Source: Mercurialis annua (taxonomy: Eukaryota; Streptophyta; Magnoliopsida; Malpighiales; Euphorbiaceae). From it: DNA of 64,000 nt. The position numbers and the translations under genes are program-made. The stretch spans positions 3,735,001-3,799,000 of the forward strand of contig NC_065573.1 in NCBI RefSeq assembly GCF_937616625.2, given 5' to 3'. Below are positions 37,601-52,600 of the stretch, piece after piece. Under the pieces are notes generated by a model. It had not been told where the DNA came from. It made no database searches and was given only the letters and a program-made list of their open reading frames with translations. Each line of letters starts with the position of its first letter. The stretch's first letter is position 1.

Positions 37601-40600
37601 GTTCCCCATTTTAGCACTTTAAGCCAAACGTTTACAAACGTTACGAAACAAATCCAAACGTTACGAAACAAATCCAAACGTTTCCCACTTTTAGCAATTT
37701 AAGCCAAACTTTACAAACGTTACGAAACAAATCCAAACGTTTCACCTTTTTAGCGATTTAAGCCAAACGTTTACAAACGTTACGAAACCAATCCAAACGT
37801 TTAAAACATTACGAAATAAATCCAAACGTTTCGCATTTTTACCGGTTTATGCCAAACGTTTACAAACGTTACGGAACAAAACCTAACGTTTACAAACATT
37901 ATGGAACAAAAAATAACTTTTCACATTTTTAGCAATTTAAGACAATAGTTTACAAACGTTACGGAACAAATCCAAACTTTTCACCTTTTTAGCGATTGAA
38001 GCCAAACGTTTACAAACGTTAAGAAACAAATCCAAACGTTTTCCCATTTTAGTGATTTAAGCCAAACATTTATAAACGTTACGAAACAAAACCAGACGTT
38101 TACAAACGTTACGAAACAAATCCAAATGTTTACAAACGTTATTAAACAAATCCAAACGTTTCCCCATTTTAGAGATTTAAGCAAAACCTTTACAAACGTT
38201 ACGAAACAAATCCAAACATTTCACCTTTTTAGCGATTTAAGCAAAACGTTTACAAATGTTACGAAAGAAATCCAAATGTTTCCCCATTTTAGCGATTTAA
38301 GCCAAATGTTTAAAAACATTACGAAAGAAATCCAAATGTTTCCCCATTTTAGCGAATTAGGCCAAACGTTTACAAACATTACGAAATAAAACCAAACGTT
38401 ACGAAACAAATCCAACAGTTTCACCTTTTTAGCGATTTTAACCAAACGTTGACAAAAGTTACGAAACCAATACAAGCGTTTCAACTTTTTAGCAATATAA
38501 GCAAACGTTTACAAACGTTACGAAACAAAACCAAACGTTTACAAATGTTACGAAACAAATCCAAATGTTTCCCCTTTTTAGCGATTTAGGCCAAACATTT
38601 ACAAACGTTACGAAACAAATCCAAATGTTTCTCCTTTTTAGCGATTTAAGCCTAAGCTTTAAAACATTAAGAAATAAATCAAACCTTTACAAACATTATG
38701 GAACAAATTTTTTTTTTTCCCATTTTTAGAAAATTTAAGCCAAACGTTTAAAATGTTACGAAACAAATCCAAACGTTTCACCTTTTTAGCTATTGAAGAC
38801 AAACGTTAACAAACAATCCAAACGTTTCACATTTTTAGCGATTTCAGCCAAACGTTTACAAACGTTACAAAACAAATTCAAACATTGAACCTTTTTAGCG
38901 ATTTAAGCCAAATGTTTATAAACATTACGAACATTACGGAACAAAAACAAACTTTTCAAATTTTTAGCAATTTAAGCCAAACGTTTATAAACGTTACGAC
39001 ACAAATCCAAACGTTTCACTTTTATAGCGAATGAAAAAAAACATTTACAAACGTTAAGAAACATATCCAAACGTTTGCCCATTTTAGCTATTTAAACCAA
39101 ACGTTTCTAAACGCTATGAAACAAAACCGCACAAACGTTACGAAACAAATCCAATTGTTTACAAACGTTACGAAATAATTCCGAACGTTTCCCCATTTTT
39201 GCGATTTAAGCAAAACGTTTACAAACATTACGAAACAAATCCAAACGTTTCACCTTTTTAGCGATTCAAGCCAAATGTTTACAAACGTTATGAAAAAAAT
39301 TCAAACGTTTTCCCATTTCAGCGATTATAGCCAAACATTTACAAACGTTAAGAAACAAATCCAATTATCTCCCCCTTTTTTGCGATTAAAGCCAAACGTT
39401 TACAAACATTACGAAAGATATCCAAACGTTTTACGTTTTTAGCAATTTAAGCCAAACGTTTACAAATGTTAAGAAACAAATCCAAACGTTTCACCTTCTT
39501 AACGATATAACCCAAATGTTTCACCTTTTTTACGATTTAAGCCAAACGTTTACAAACATTACGAAACTAATCTAAACGTTTAAAACGTTACGAAAGCCTT
39601 TTTAGCAATTTAAGCCAAACGATTACAAACGTCAAAACAAATCCAAACGTTTCACCTTTTTAGCGATTTAAAACAAACGTTTACAAATGTTACGAAAAGA
39701 ATCCAAACATTTCCCCTTTTTAGCAATTTAAGCCAAACGTTCACAAATGTTACGAAACAAATCCAAACGTTTCCCCTTTTTAGCGATTTAAGCCAAAAGT
39801 TTACAAACGTTACGAAACAAATCCAAGTATTTAACCTTTTAGCGATTTAAGCCAAACGTTTAAAAACGTTACGAAACAAATCCAAACGTTTCACCTTTTT
39901 AGCGATATAAGCCAAACGTTTACAAACGTTACGAAACAAATAAAAAACATTTCACCTTTTTAGCGAATTAAGCCAAACGTTTACAAATGTTACGAAATAA
40001 AACAGGACGTTTCATCTTTTTTGCGATTTAAGCCAAACGTTTGCAAACATTACGAAACAAAACCAAACATTTAAAACGTTACGAAATAAATCCAATCGTT
40101 TCACCTCTTTAGCAATTTATGCCAAACATTTATAAACGTTGTTAAACAAATCCAAACGTTTCACCTTTTAATTGATTTAAGCCAAACGTTTACAAACGTT
40201 ACGAAACAAATCCAAACGTTTCCCCTTTTTAGCTATTTAAGAAAAAAAATTACAAACGTTACGAAACAAATCCAAACGTTTTGAAACAAAACCAAAGGTT
40301 TATAACCGTTACGAAACAAATCCAAACGTTTTACCTTTTTAGCAATTTAAGCCAAACGTTTACAAACGTTACGAAACAAAACAAAATGTTTCACCTTTTT
40401 AGAGATTTAAAAAAAACGTTTACAAACGTTGCGAAACAAATCAAAATGTTTCCCCATTTTATCTATTTAAGTCAAACGTTTAAAACGTTACAAAAAAAAT
40501 CCAAACGTTTCACCTTTTTAGCGATTTAAACCAAACGTTTACAAACGTTATTAAACAAATCCAAACGTTTCACATTATTAGCGATTGAAGCAAAACGTTT

Positions 40601-43600
40601 ACAAACATTACAAAACAAAACCAAATGTTTCCCCTTTTTAGCGATTTAAGCCAAACGTTTACAAACGTTACGAAACAAATCCAAACGTTTCACCTTTTTA
40701 GCGATTGAAGCCAAACGTTTACAAATGTTACGAAGCAATTCCAAACGTTTCACCTTTTTAACAATTTAAGCTAAAAAATTACAAACGTTACGAAACAAAT
40801 CCAAACGTTTCACCTTTTTAGCGATTTAAGCCAAACGTTTACAAACGCTACGGAACAAAACCAAACGTTTAAAACGTTACAAAACAAATCCAAACGTTTC
40901 CAATTTTTAGCGATTTAAGCCAAACGTTTACAAACATTACGAAACAAAACCAATCGTTTACAAACGTTACGAAACAAATCCAAACGTTTCATCTTTTCAT
41001 GAATTTAAGCCAAACATTAACAACCGTTACGAAACAAATCCAAACGTTTCCCCTTTTTCGCGATTTAAGCCGAACGTTTACAAACGTTATGAAACAAAAC
41101 CAAATGTTTCACCTTTTTAGCTATTTAAGGCGAACGTTTACAAACGTTACGAAACAAGACCCAACAATTCACCTTTTTAGCAATTTAAGCCGAACGTTTA
41201 CAAACGCTACGAAACAAATCCAAACATTTCGCCTTTTTAGCGATTTAAGACAAATGTTTACAAAGGCTACGAAACAAATACAAGCGTTTTACCTTTTTAG
41301 AAATTTAAACCAAAAGTTTACAAACGTTACGAAACAAAACCAAATGTTTCCCCTTTTTAGCGGTTTAAGCCAAACGTCTACAAACGTTACAAAACAAATC
41401 CAAACATTACACCTTTTTACAATTTAAGCCAAACGATTACAAACATTACGAAACAAATCTAAATGTTTCACCTTTTTAGCAATCTAAATCCAAACGTTTC
41501 GCCTCTTTGGCGATTTAAGCCAAACGTTTACAAACGTTAAGAAACAAATCCAAACGTTTCACCTTCTTAACGATATAAGCCAAATGTTTCACCTTTTTAG
41601 CGATTTAAGCCAAACGTTTACAAACGTTACGAAACTAATCCAAACGTTTAAAACGTTACGAAAGCCTTTTTAGCAATTTAAGCCAAACGATTACAAACGT
41701 CAAAACAAATCCAAACGTTTCACCTTTTTAGCGATTTAAAACAAACGTTTACAAATGTTACGAAAAGAATCCAAACATTTCCCCTTTTTAGCAATTTAAG
41801 CCAAACGTTCACAAATGTTACGAAACAAATCCAAACGTTTCCCCTTTTTAGCGATTTAAGCCAAAAGTTTACAAACATTACGAAACAAATCCAAGTATTT
41901 AACCTTTTAGCGATTTAAGCCAAACGTTTAAAAACGTTACGAAACAAATCCAAACGTTTCACCTTTTTAGCGATATAAGCCAAACGTTTACAAACGTTAC
42001 AAAACAAATAAAAAACATTTCACCTTTTTAGCGAATTAAGCCAAACGTTTACAAATGTTACGAAATAAAACAGGACGTTTCATCTTTTTTGCGATTTAAG
42101 CCAAACGTTTGCAAACATTACGAAACAAAACCAAACATTTAAAACGTTACGAAATAAATCCAATCGTTTCACCTCTTTAGCAATTTATGCCAAACATTTA
42201 TAAACGTTGTTAAACAAATCCAAACGTTTCACCTTTTAATTGATTTAAGCCAAACGTTTACAAACGTTACGAAACAAATCCAAACGTTTCCCCTTTTTAG
42301 CTATTTAAGAAAAAAAATTACAAACGTTACGAAACAAATCCAAACGTTTTGAAACAAAACCAAAGGTTTATAACCGTTACGAAACAAATCCAAACGTTTT
42401 ACCTTTTTAGCAATTTAAGCCAAACGTTTACAAACGTTATGAAACAAAACAAAATGTTTCACCTTTTTAGAGATTTAAAAAAAACGTTTACAAACGTTGC
42501 GAAACAAATCAAAATGTTTCCCCATTTTATCTATTTAAGTCAAACGTTTAAAACGTTACAAAAAAATCCAAACGTTTCACCTTTTTAGCGATTTAAACCA
42601 AACGTTTACAAACGTTATTAAACAAATCCAAACGTTTCACATTATTAGCGATTGAAGCAAAACGTTTACAAACATTACAAAACAAAACCAAATGTTTCCC
42701 CTTTTTAACGATTTAAGCCAAACGTTTACAAACGTTACGAAACAAATCCAAACGTTTCACCTTTTTAGCGATTGAAGCCAAACGTTTACAAATGTTACGA
42801 AGCAATTCCAAACGTTTCACCTTTTTAACAATTTAAGCTAAACAATTACAAACGTTACGAAACAAATCCAAACGTTTCACCTTTTTAGCGATTTAAGCCA
42901 AACGTTTACAAACGCTACGGAACAAAACCAAACGTTTAAAACGTTACAAAACAAATCCAAACGTTTCCAATTTTTAGCGATTTAAGCCAAACGTTTACAA
43001 ACATTACGAAACAAAACCAATCGTTTACAAACGTTACGAAACAAATCCAAACGTTTCATCTTTTCAGCAATTTAAGCCAAACATTAACAACCGTTACGGA
43101 ACAAATCCAAACGTTTCCCCTTTTTCGCGATTTAAGCCGAACGTTTACAAACGTTATGAAACAAAACCAAATGTTTCACCTTTTTAGCTATTTAAGGCGA
43201 ACGTTTACAAACGTTACGAAACAAGACCCAACAATTCACCTTTTTAGCAATTTAAGCCGAACTTTTACAAACGCTACGAAACAAATCCAAACATTTCGCC
43301 TTTTTAGCGATTTAAGACAAATGTTTACAAAGGCTACGAAACAAATACAAGCGTTTTACCTTTTTAGAAATTTAAACCAAAAGTTTACAAACGTTACGAA
43401 ACAAAACCAAATGTTTCCCCTTTTTAGTTAAGCCAAACGTCTACAAACGTTACAAAACAAATCCAAACATTACACCTTTTTACAATTTAAGCCAAACGAT
43501 TACAAACATTACGAAACAAATCTAAATGTTTCACCTTTTTAGCAATCTAAATCCAAACGTTTCGCCTCTTTGGCGATTTAAGCCAAACGTTTACAAACGT

Positions 43601-46600
43601 TAAGAAACAAATCCAAACGTTTCACCTTCTTAACGATATAAGCCAAATGTTTCACCTTTTTAGCGATTTAAGCCAAACGTTTACAAACGTTACGAAACTA
43701 ATCCAAACGTTTAAAACGTTACGAAACCCTTTTTAGCAATTTAAGCCAAAACGATTACAAACGTCGAAACAAATCCAAACGTTTCACCTTTTTAGCGATA
43801 TAAAACAAACGTTTACAAATGTAACGAAAAAAATCCAAACGTTTCCCCTTTTTAGTGATTAAAGCCAAACGTTTACAAACGTTACGAAACAAAACCAAGA
43901 GTTTCACCTTTTTAGTGATTTAAGCCAAATGTTTACAGACATTGTGAAACAAATCCAAACATTTCACCTTTTTAGCAATTTAAGCCAAACGTTTACAAAT
44001 GTTACGAAACAAATCCAAACGTTTCCCCTTTTTAGCGATTTAAGCCAAAAGTTAATAAATGTTACGAAACAAATCCAAGCGTTTCACCTTTTAGCGATTT
44101 AAGCCAAACGTTTAAAAACGTTACGAAACAAATCCAAACGTTTCACCTTTTTGGCGATATAAGCCAAACGTTTACAAACGTTACGAAACAAATAAAAAAC
44201 GTTTCACCTTTTTAGCGAATTAAGCCAAACGTTTACAAATGTTACGAAATAAAACATGACGTTTCACCTTTTTTGCGATTTAAGCCAAACGTTTACAAAC
44301 ATTACGAAACAAAACCAAACATTTAAAACATTACGAAACAAATCCAAGCGATTCACCTCTTTAGCAATTTATGCCAAACGTTTATAAACGTTGTGAAACA
44401 AATCCAAACGTTTAACCTTTTAATTGATTTAAGCCAAATGTTTACAAACGTTACGAAACAAATCCAAACGTTTCACCTTTTTAGCTAGTTAAGAAAAAAA
44501 ATTACAAACGTTACGAAACAAATCCAAACGTTTTGAAACAAAACCAAAGGTTTATAACCGTTACGAAACAAATCCAAATGTTTTACCTTTTTAGCAATTT
44601 AAGCCAAGCGTTTACAAACGTTACGAAACAAAACCAAATGTTTCACCTTTTTAGAGATTAAAAAAAAACGTTTACAAACGTTACGAAACAAATCAAAATG
44701 TTTCCCCATTTTATCTATTTAAGTCAAACGTTTAAAATGTTACAAAAAAAATCCAAACGTTTCACCTTTTTAGCGATTTAAACCAAACGTTTACAAACGT
44801 TATTAAACAAATCCAAACGTTTCACATTATTAGCGATTGAAGCAAAACGTTTACAAACATTAAAAAACAAAACCAAATGTTTCCCCTTTTTAGCGATTTA
44901 AGCCAAACGTTTACAAACGTTACGAAACAAATCCAAACGTTTCACCTTTTTAGCGATTGAAGCCAAACATTTACAAATGTTACGAAGCAATTCCAAACGT
45001 TTCACCTTTTTAACAATTTAAGCTAAACAATTACAAACGTTACCAAACAAATCCAAACGTTTCACCTTTTTAGTGATTTGTGCCAAACGTTTACAAACGT
45101 TACGGAACAAAACCAAACGTTTAAAACGTTACAAAACAAATCCAAACGTTTCCATTTTTAGCGATTTAAGCCAAACGTTTACAAACATTATGAAACAAAA
45201 CCAATCGTTTACAAACGTTACGAAACAAATCCAAACGTTTCATCTTTTCAGCAATTTAAGCCAAACATTAACAACTGTTACGGAACAAATCCAAACGTTT
45301 CCCCTTTTTCGCGATTTAAGCCGAACGTTTACAAACGTTATGAAACAAAACCAAACGTTTCACCTTTTTAGCTATTTAAGGCGAACGTTTACAAACTTTA
45401 CGAAACAAGACCCAACAATTCACCTTTTTAGCAATTTAAGCCGAACGTTTACAAACGCTACGAAACAAATCCAAACGTTTCGCCTTTTTGGCGATTTAAG
45501 ACAAATGTTTACAAAGGCTACGAAACAAATACAAGCGTTTTACCTTTTTAGAAATTTAAACCAAAAGTTTACAAACGTTACGAAACAAAACCAAATGTTT
45601 CCCCTTTTTAACGGTTTAAGCCAAACGTCTACAAACGCTACAAAACAAATCCAAACATTACACCTTTTTACAATTTAAGCCAAATGATTACAAACATCAC
45701 GAAACAAATCCAAATGTTTCACCTTTTTAGCAATCTAGATCCAAACGTTTCGCCTCTTTAACGATTTAAGCCAAACGTTTACAAACGTTAAGAAACAAAT
45801 CCAAACGTTTCACCTTCTTAACGATATAAGCCAAATGTTTCACCTTTTTAGCGATTTAAGTCAAACGTTTACAAACGTTACGAAACTAATCCAAACGTTT
45901 AAAACGTTACGAAACCCTTTTTAGCAATTTAAGCCAAAACGATTACAAACGTCGAAACAAATCCAAACGTTTCACCTTTTTAGCGATATAAAACAAACGT
46001 TTACAAATGTTACGAAAAAAAACCAAACGTTTCACCTTTTTAGTGATTAAAGCCAAACGTTTACAAACGTTACGAAACAAAACCAAGCGTTTCACCTTTT
46101 TAGAAATTTAAGCCAAATGTTTACAGACATTGTGAAACAAATCCAAACATTTCACCTTTTTAGCAATTTAAGCCAAACGTTTACAAATGTTACGAAAAAA
46201 ATCCAAACGTTTCCCCTTTTTAGCGATTTAAGCCAAAAGTTAATAAACGTTACGAAACAAATCCAAGCGTTTCACCTTTTAGCGATTTAAGCCAAACGTT
46301 TAAAAACGTTACGAAACAAATCCAAACGTTTCACCTTTTTAGCGATATAAGCCAAACGTTTACAAACGTTACGAAACAAATAAAAAACGTTTCACCTTTT
46401 TAGCGAATTAAACCAAACGTTTACAAATGTTACGAAATAAAACAGGACGTTTCACCTTTTTTGCGATTTTAGCCAAACGTTTACAAACATTAAGAAACAA
46501 AACCAAACATTTAAAACGTTACGAAACAAATCCAAGCGTTTCACCTCTTTAGCAATTTATGCCAAATGTTTATAAATGTTGTGAAACAAATCCAAACGTT

Positions 46601-49600
46601 TCACCTTTTAATTGATTTAAGCCAAACGTTTACAAACGTTACGAAACAAATTCAAACGTTTCACCTTTTTAGCTATTTAAGAAAAAAAAAATACAAACGT
46701 TAAGAAACAAATCCAAACGTTTTGAAACAAAACCAAAGGTTTATAACCATTACAAAACAAATCCAAGCGTTTTACCTTTTTAGCAATTTAAGACAAACGT
46801 TTTCAAACGTTACAAAACAAAACTAAATGTTTCACCTTTTTAGAGATTTAAAAAAAACGTTTACAAACGTTGCGAAACAAATCAAAATGTTTCCCCATTT
46901 TAGCTATTTAAGTCAAACGTTTAAAACGTTACAAAAAAAATACAAACGTTTCACCTTTTTAGCGATTTAAACCAAACGTTTACAAACGTTATTAAACAAA
47001 TCCAAACGTTTCATATTATTAGCGATTGAAGCAAAATGTTTACAAACATTACAAAACAAAACCAAGTGTTTCCCCTTTTTAGCGATTTAAGCCAAACGTT
47101 TACAAACGTTACGAAACAAATTCAAACGTTTCACCTTTTTAGCGATTGAAGCCAAATGTTTACAAATGTTACGAAACAATTCCAAACGTTTCACCTTTTT
47201 AACAATTTAAGCTAAACAATTACAAACGTTACGAAACAAATCCAAACGTTTCACCTTTTTAGTGATTTAAGCCAAACGTTTACAAACGTTACAGAACAAA
47301 ACCAAACGTTTAAAACGTTACAAAACAAATCCAAACGTTTCCATTTTTAGCGATTTAAGCCAAACGTTTACAAACATTACGAAACAAAACCAATCGTTTA
47401 CAAACGTTACGAAACAAATCCAAACGTTTCATCTTTTCAGCAATTTAAGCCAAACATTAACAACTGTTACGTAACAAATCCAAACGTTTCCCCTTTTTCG
47501 CGATTTAAGCCGAACGTTTACAAACGTTATGAAACAAAACCAAACGTTTCACCTTTTTAGCTATTTAAGGCGAACGTTTACAAACTTTACGAAACAAGAC
47601 CCAACAATTCACCTTTTTAGCAATTTAAGCCGAACGTTTACAAACGCTACGAAACAAATCCAAACGTTTCGCCTTTTTAGCGATTTAAGACAAATGTTTA
47701 CAAAGGCTACGAAACAAATACAAGCGTTTTACCTTTTTAGAAATTTAAACCAAAAGTTTACAAACGTTACGAAACAAAACCAAATGTTTCCCCTTTTTAG
47801 CGGTTTAAGCCAAACGTCTACAAACGCTACAAAACAAATCCAAACATTACACCTTTTTACAATTTAAGCCAAATGATTACAAACATCACGAAACAAATCC
47901 AAATGTTTCACCTTTTTAGCAATCTAAATCCAAACGTTTCGCCTCTTTAACGATTTAAGCCAAACGTTTACAAACGTTAAGAAACAAATCCAAACGTTTC
48001 ACCTTCTTAACGATATAAGCCAAATGTTTCACCTTTTTAGCGATTTAAGCCAAACGTTTACAAACGTTACGAAACTAATCCAAACGTTTAAAACGTTACG
48101 AAACCCTTTTTAGCAATTTAAGCCAAAACGATTACAAACGTCGAAACAAATCCAAACGTTTCACCTTTTTAGCGATATAAAACAAACGTTTACAAATGTT
48201 ACGAAAAAAAACCAAACGTTTCACCTTTTTAGTGATTAAAGCCAAACGTTTACAAACGTTACGAAACAAAACCAAGCGTTTCACCTTTTTAGAAATTTAA
48301 GCCAAATGTTTACAGACATTGTGAAACAAATCCAAACATTTCACCTTTTTAGCAATTTAAGCCAAACGTTTACAAATGTTACGAAAAAAATCCAAACGTT
48401 TCCCCTTTTAGCGATTTAAGCCAAAAGTTAATAAACGTTACGAAACAAATCCAAGCGTTTCACCTTTTAGCGATTTAAGCCAAACGTTTAAAAACGTTAC
48501 GAAACAAATCCAAACGTTTCACCTTTTTAGCGATATAAGCCAAACGTTTACAAACGTTACGAAACAAATAAAAAACGTTTCACCTTTTTAGCGAATTAAG
48601 CCAAACGTTTACAAATGTTACGAAATAAAACAGGACGTTTCACCTTTTTTGCGATTTTAGCCAAACGTTTACAAACATTAAGAAACAAAACCAAACATTT
48701 AAAACGTTACGAAACAAATCCAAGCGTTTCACCTCTTTAGCAATTTATGCCAAATGTTTATAAATGTTGTGAAACAAATCCAAACGTTTCACCTTTTAAT
48801 TGATTTAAGCCAAACGTTTACAAACGTTACGAAACAAATTCAAACGTTTCACCTTTTTAGCTATTTAAGAAAAAAAATACAAACGATAAGAAAAAAATCC
48901 AAACGTTTTGAAACAAAACCAAAGGTTTATAACCATTACAAAACAAATCCAAGCGTTTTACCTTTTTAGCAATTTAAGACAAACGTTTTCAAACGTTACG
49001 AAACAAAACCAAATGTTTCACCTTTTTAGAGATTTAAAAAAAACGTTTACAAACGTTGCGAAACAAATCAAAATGTTTCCCCATTTTAGCTATTTAAGTC
49101 AAACGTTTAAAACGTTACAAAAAAAATCCAAACGTTTCACCTTTTTAGCGATTTAAACCAAACGTTTACAAACGTTATTAAACAAATCCAAACGTTTCAT
49201 ATTATTAGCGATTGAAGCAAAACGTTTAAAAACATTACAAAACAAAACCAAGTGTTTCCCCTTTTTAGCGATTTAAGCCAAACGTTTACAAACGTTACGA
49301 AACAAATCCAAACGTTTCACCTTTTTAGTGATTTAAGCCAAACGTTTACAAACGTTACGGAACAAAACCAAACGTTTAAAACGTTACAAAACAAATCCAA
49401 ACGTTTCCATTTTTAGCGATTTAAGCCAAACGTTTACAAACATTACGAAACAAAACCAATCGTTTACAAACGTTACGAAACAAATCCAAACGTTTCATCT
49501 TTTCAGCAATTTAAGCCAAACATTAACAACTGTTACGGAACAAATCCAAACGTTTCCCCTTTTTCGCGATTTAAGCCGAACGTTTACAAACGTTATGAAA

Positions 49601-52600
49601 CAAAACCAAACGTTTCACCTTTTTAGCTGTTTAAGGCGAACGTTTACAAACTTTACGAAACAAGACCCAACAATTCACCTTTTTAGCAATTTAAGCCGAA
49701 CGTTTACAAACGCTACGAAACAAATCCAAACGTTTCGCCTTTTTAGCGATTTAAGACAAATGTTTACAAAGGCTACGAAACAAATACAAGCGTTTTACCT
49801 TTTTAGAAATTTAAACCAAAAGTTTACAAACGTTACGAAACAAAACCAAATGTTTCCCCTTTTTAGCGGTTTAAGCCAAACGTCTACAAACGCTACAAAA
49901 CAAATCCAAACATTACACCTTTTTACAATTTAAGCCAAATGATTACAAACATCACGAAACAAATCCAAATGTTTCACCTTTTTAGCAATCTAAATCCAAA
50001 CGTTTCGCCTCTTTAACGATTTAAGCCAAACGTTTACAAACGTTAAGAAACAAATCCAAACGTTTCACCTTCTTAACGATATAAGCCAAATGTTTCACCT
50101 TTTTAGCGATTTAAGCCAAACGTTTACAAACGTTACGAAACTAATCCAAACGTTTAAAACGTTACGAAACCCTTTTTAGCAATTTAAGCCAAAACGATTA
50201 CAAACGTCGAAACAAATCCAAACGTTTCACCTTTTTAGCGATATAAAACAAACGTTTACAAATGTTACGAAAAAAAACCAAACGTTTCACCTTTTTAGTG
50301 ATTAAAGCCAAACGTTTACAAACGTTACGAAACAAAACCAAGCGTTTCACCTTTTTAGAAATTTAAGCCAAATGTTTACAGACATTGTGAAACAAATCCA
50401 AACATTTCACCTTTTTAGCAATTTAAGCCAAACGTTTACAAATGTTACGAAAAAAATCCAAACGTTTCCCCTTTTTAGCGATTTAAGCCAAAAGTTAATA
50501 AACGTTACGAAACAAATCCAAGCGTTTCACCTTTTAGCGATTTAAGCCAAACGTTTAAAAACGTTACGAAACAAATCCAAACGTTTCACCTTTTTAGCGA
50601 TATAAGCCAAACGTTTACAAACGTTACGAAACAAATAAAAAACGTTTCACCTTTTTAGCGAATTAAGCCAAACGTTAACAAATGTTACGAAATAAAACAG
50701 GACGTTTCACCTTTTTTGCGATTTTAGCCAAACATTTACAAACATTAAGAAACAAAACCAAACATTTAAAACGCTACGAAACAAATCCAAGCGTTTCACC
50801 TCTTTAGCAATTTATGCCAAATGTTTATAAATGTTGTGAAACAAATCCAAACGTTTCACCTTTTAATTGATTTAAGCCAAACGTTTACAAACGTTACGAA
50901 ACAAATTCAAACGTTTCACCTTTTTAGCTATTTAAGAAGAAAAAAAATACAAACGTTAAGAAACAAATCCAAACGTTTTGAAACAAAACCAAAGGTTTAT
51001 AACCATTACAAAACAAATCCAAGCGTTTTACCTTTTTAGCAATTTAAGACAAACGTTTTCAAACGTTACGAAACAAAACCAAATGTTTCACCTTTTTAGA
51101 GATTTAAAAAAAACGTTTACAAACGTTGCGAAACAAATCAAAATGTTTCCCCATTTTAGCTATTTAAGTTAATTGTTTAAAACGTTACAAAAAAAATCCA
51201 AACGTTTCACCTTTTTAGCGATTTAAACCAAACGTTTACAAACGTTATTAAACAAATCCAAACGTTTCATATTATTAGCGATTGAAGCAAAACGTTTACA
51301 AACATTGCAAAACAAAACCAAGTGTTTCCCCTTTTTAGCGATTTAAGCCAAACGTTTACAAACGTTACGAAACAAATTCAAACGTTTCACCTTTTTAGCG
51401 AATTAAGCCAAACGTTTACAAATGTTACGAAACAAAACAGGACGTTTCATCTTTTTTGCGATTTAAGCCAAACGTTTGCAAACATTACGAAACAAAACCA
51501 AACATTTACAAACGTTACGATACAAGACCCAATATTTCACCTTTTTAGCAATTTAAGCCTAACGTTTACAAACGTTACGAAACAAATCCTAACGTCTCGC
51601 CTTTTTAGCGATTTAAGACAAATGTTTACAAAGGCTACGAAACAAATACAAGCGTTTTACCTTTATAGAAATTTAAACCAAAAGTTTACAAACGTTACGA
51701 AACAAAACCAAATGTTTCCCCTTTTTAGCGATTTAAGCCAAACATATACAAATGTTACAAAACAAATCCAAACGTTACACCTTTTTACAATTAAGCCAAA
51801 CGATTACAAATGTTACGAAACAAATCCAAATGTTTCACCTTTTTAGCAATCTAAATCCAAATGTTTCACCTCTTTGGCGATTTAAGCCAAACGTTTACAA
51901 ACGTTAAAAAACAAATCCAAACGTTTCACCTTCTTAACGATATAAGCCAAATGTTTCACCTTTTCAGCGATTTAAGCCAAACGTTTACAAACGTTACGAA
52001 ACTAATCCAAACGTTTAAAACGTTACGAAACCCTTTTTAGAAATTTAAGCAAAACGATTACAAACGTCGAAACAAATCCAAACGTTTCACCTTTTTAGCA
52101 ATTTAAAACAAACGGTTACAAATGTTACGAAAAAAATCCAAACGTTCCCCTTTTTAGTGTTTAAAGCCAAATGTTTACAAACGTTACGAAACAAAACCAA
52201 GCGTTTCACCTTTTTAGCGATTTAAGCAAAATGTTTACAGACATTGTGAAACAAATCCAAACATTTCACCTTTTTAGCAATTTAAGCCAAACGTTTACAA
52301 ATGTTACGAAACAAATCCAAACGTTTCCCCTTTTTAGCGATTTAAGCCAAAAGTTTACAAACATTACGAAACAAATCCAAGCGTTTCACCTTTTAGCGAT
52401 TTAAGCCAAACATTTAAAAACGTTACGAAACAAATCCAAACGTTTCACCTTTTTAGCGATATAAGCCAAACGTTTACAAACGTTACGAAACAAATAAAAA
52501 ACGTTTCACCTTTTTAGCAAATTAATCTAAACGTTTATAAATGTTACGAAATAAAACAGGACGTTTCTCCTTTTTTGCGATTTAAGCCAAACGTTTACAA

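Noticed and set aside
45073..45678. 201-codon open frame and dozens of similar repeat-peptide frames in the satellite
   Set aside because: They follow from the 60-bp period (20 codons) with one stop-free frame. Variation tracks CpGs rather than codon position, indels break the frames, and starts fall at arbitrary places.
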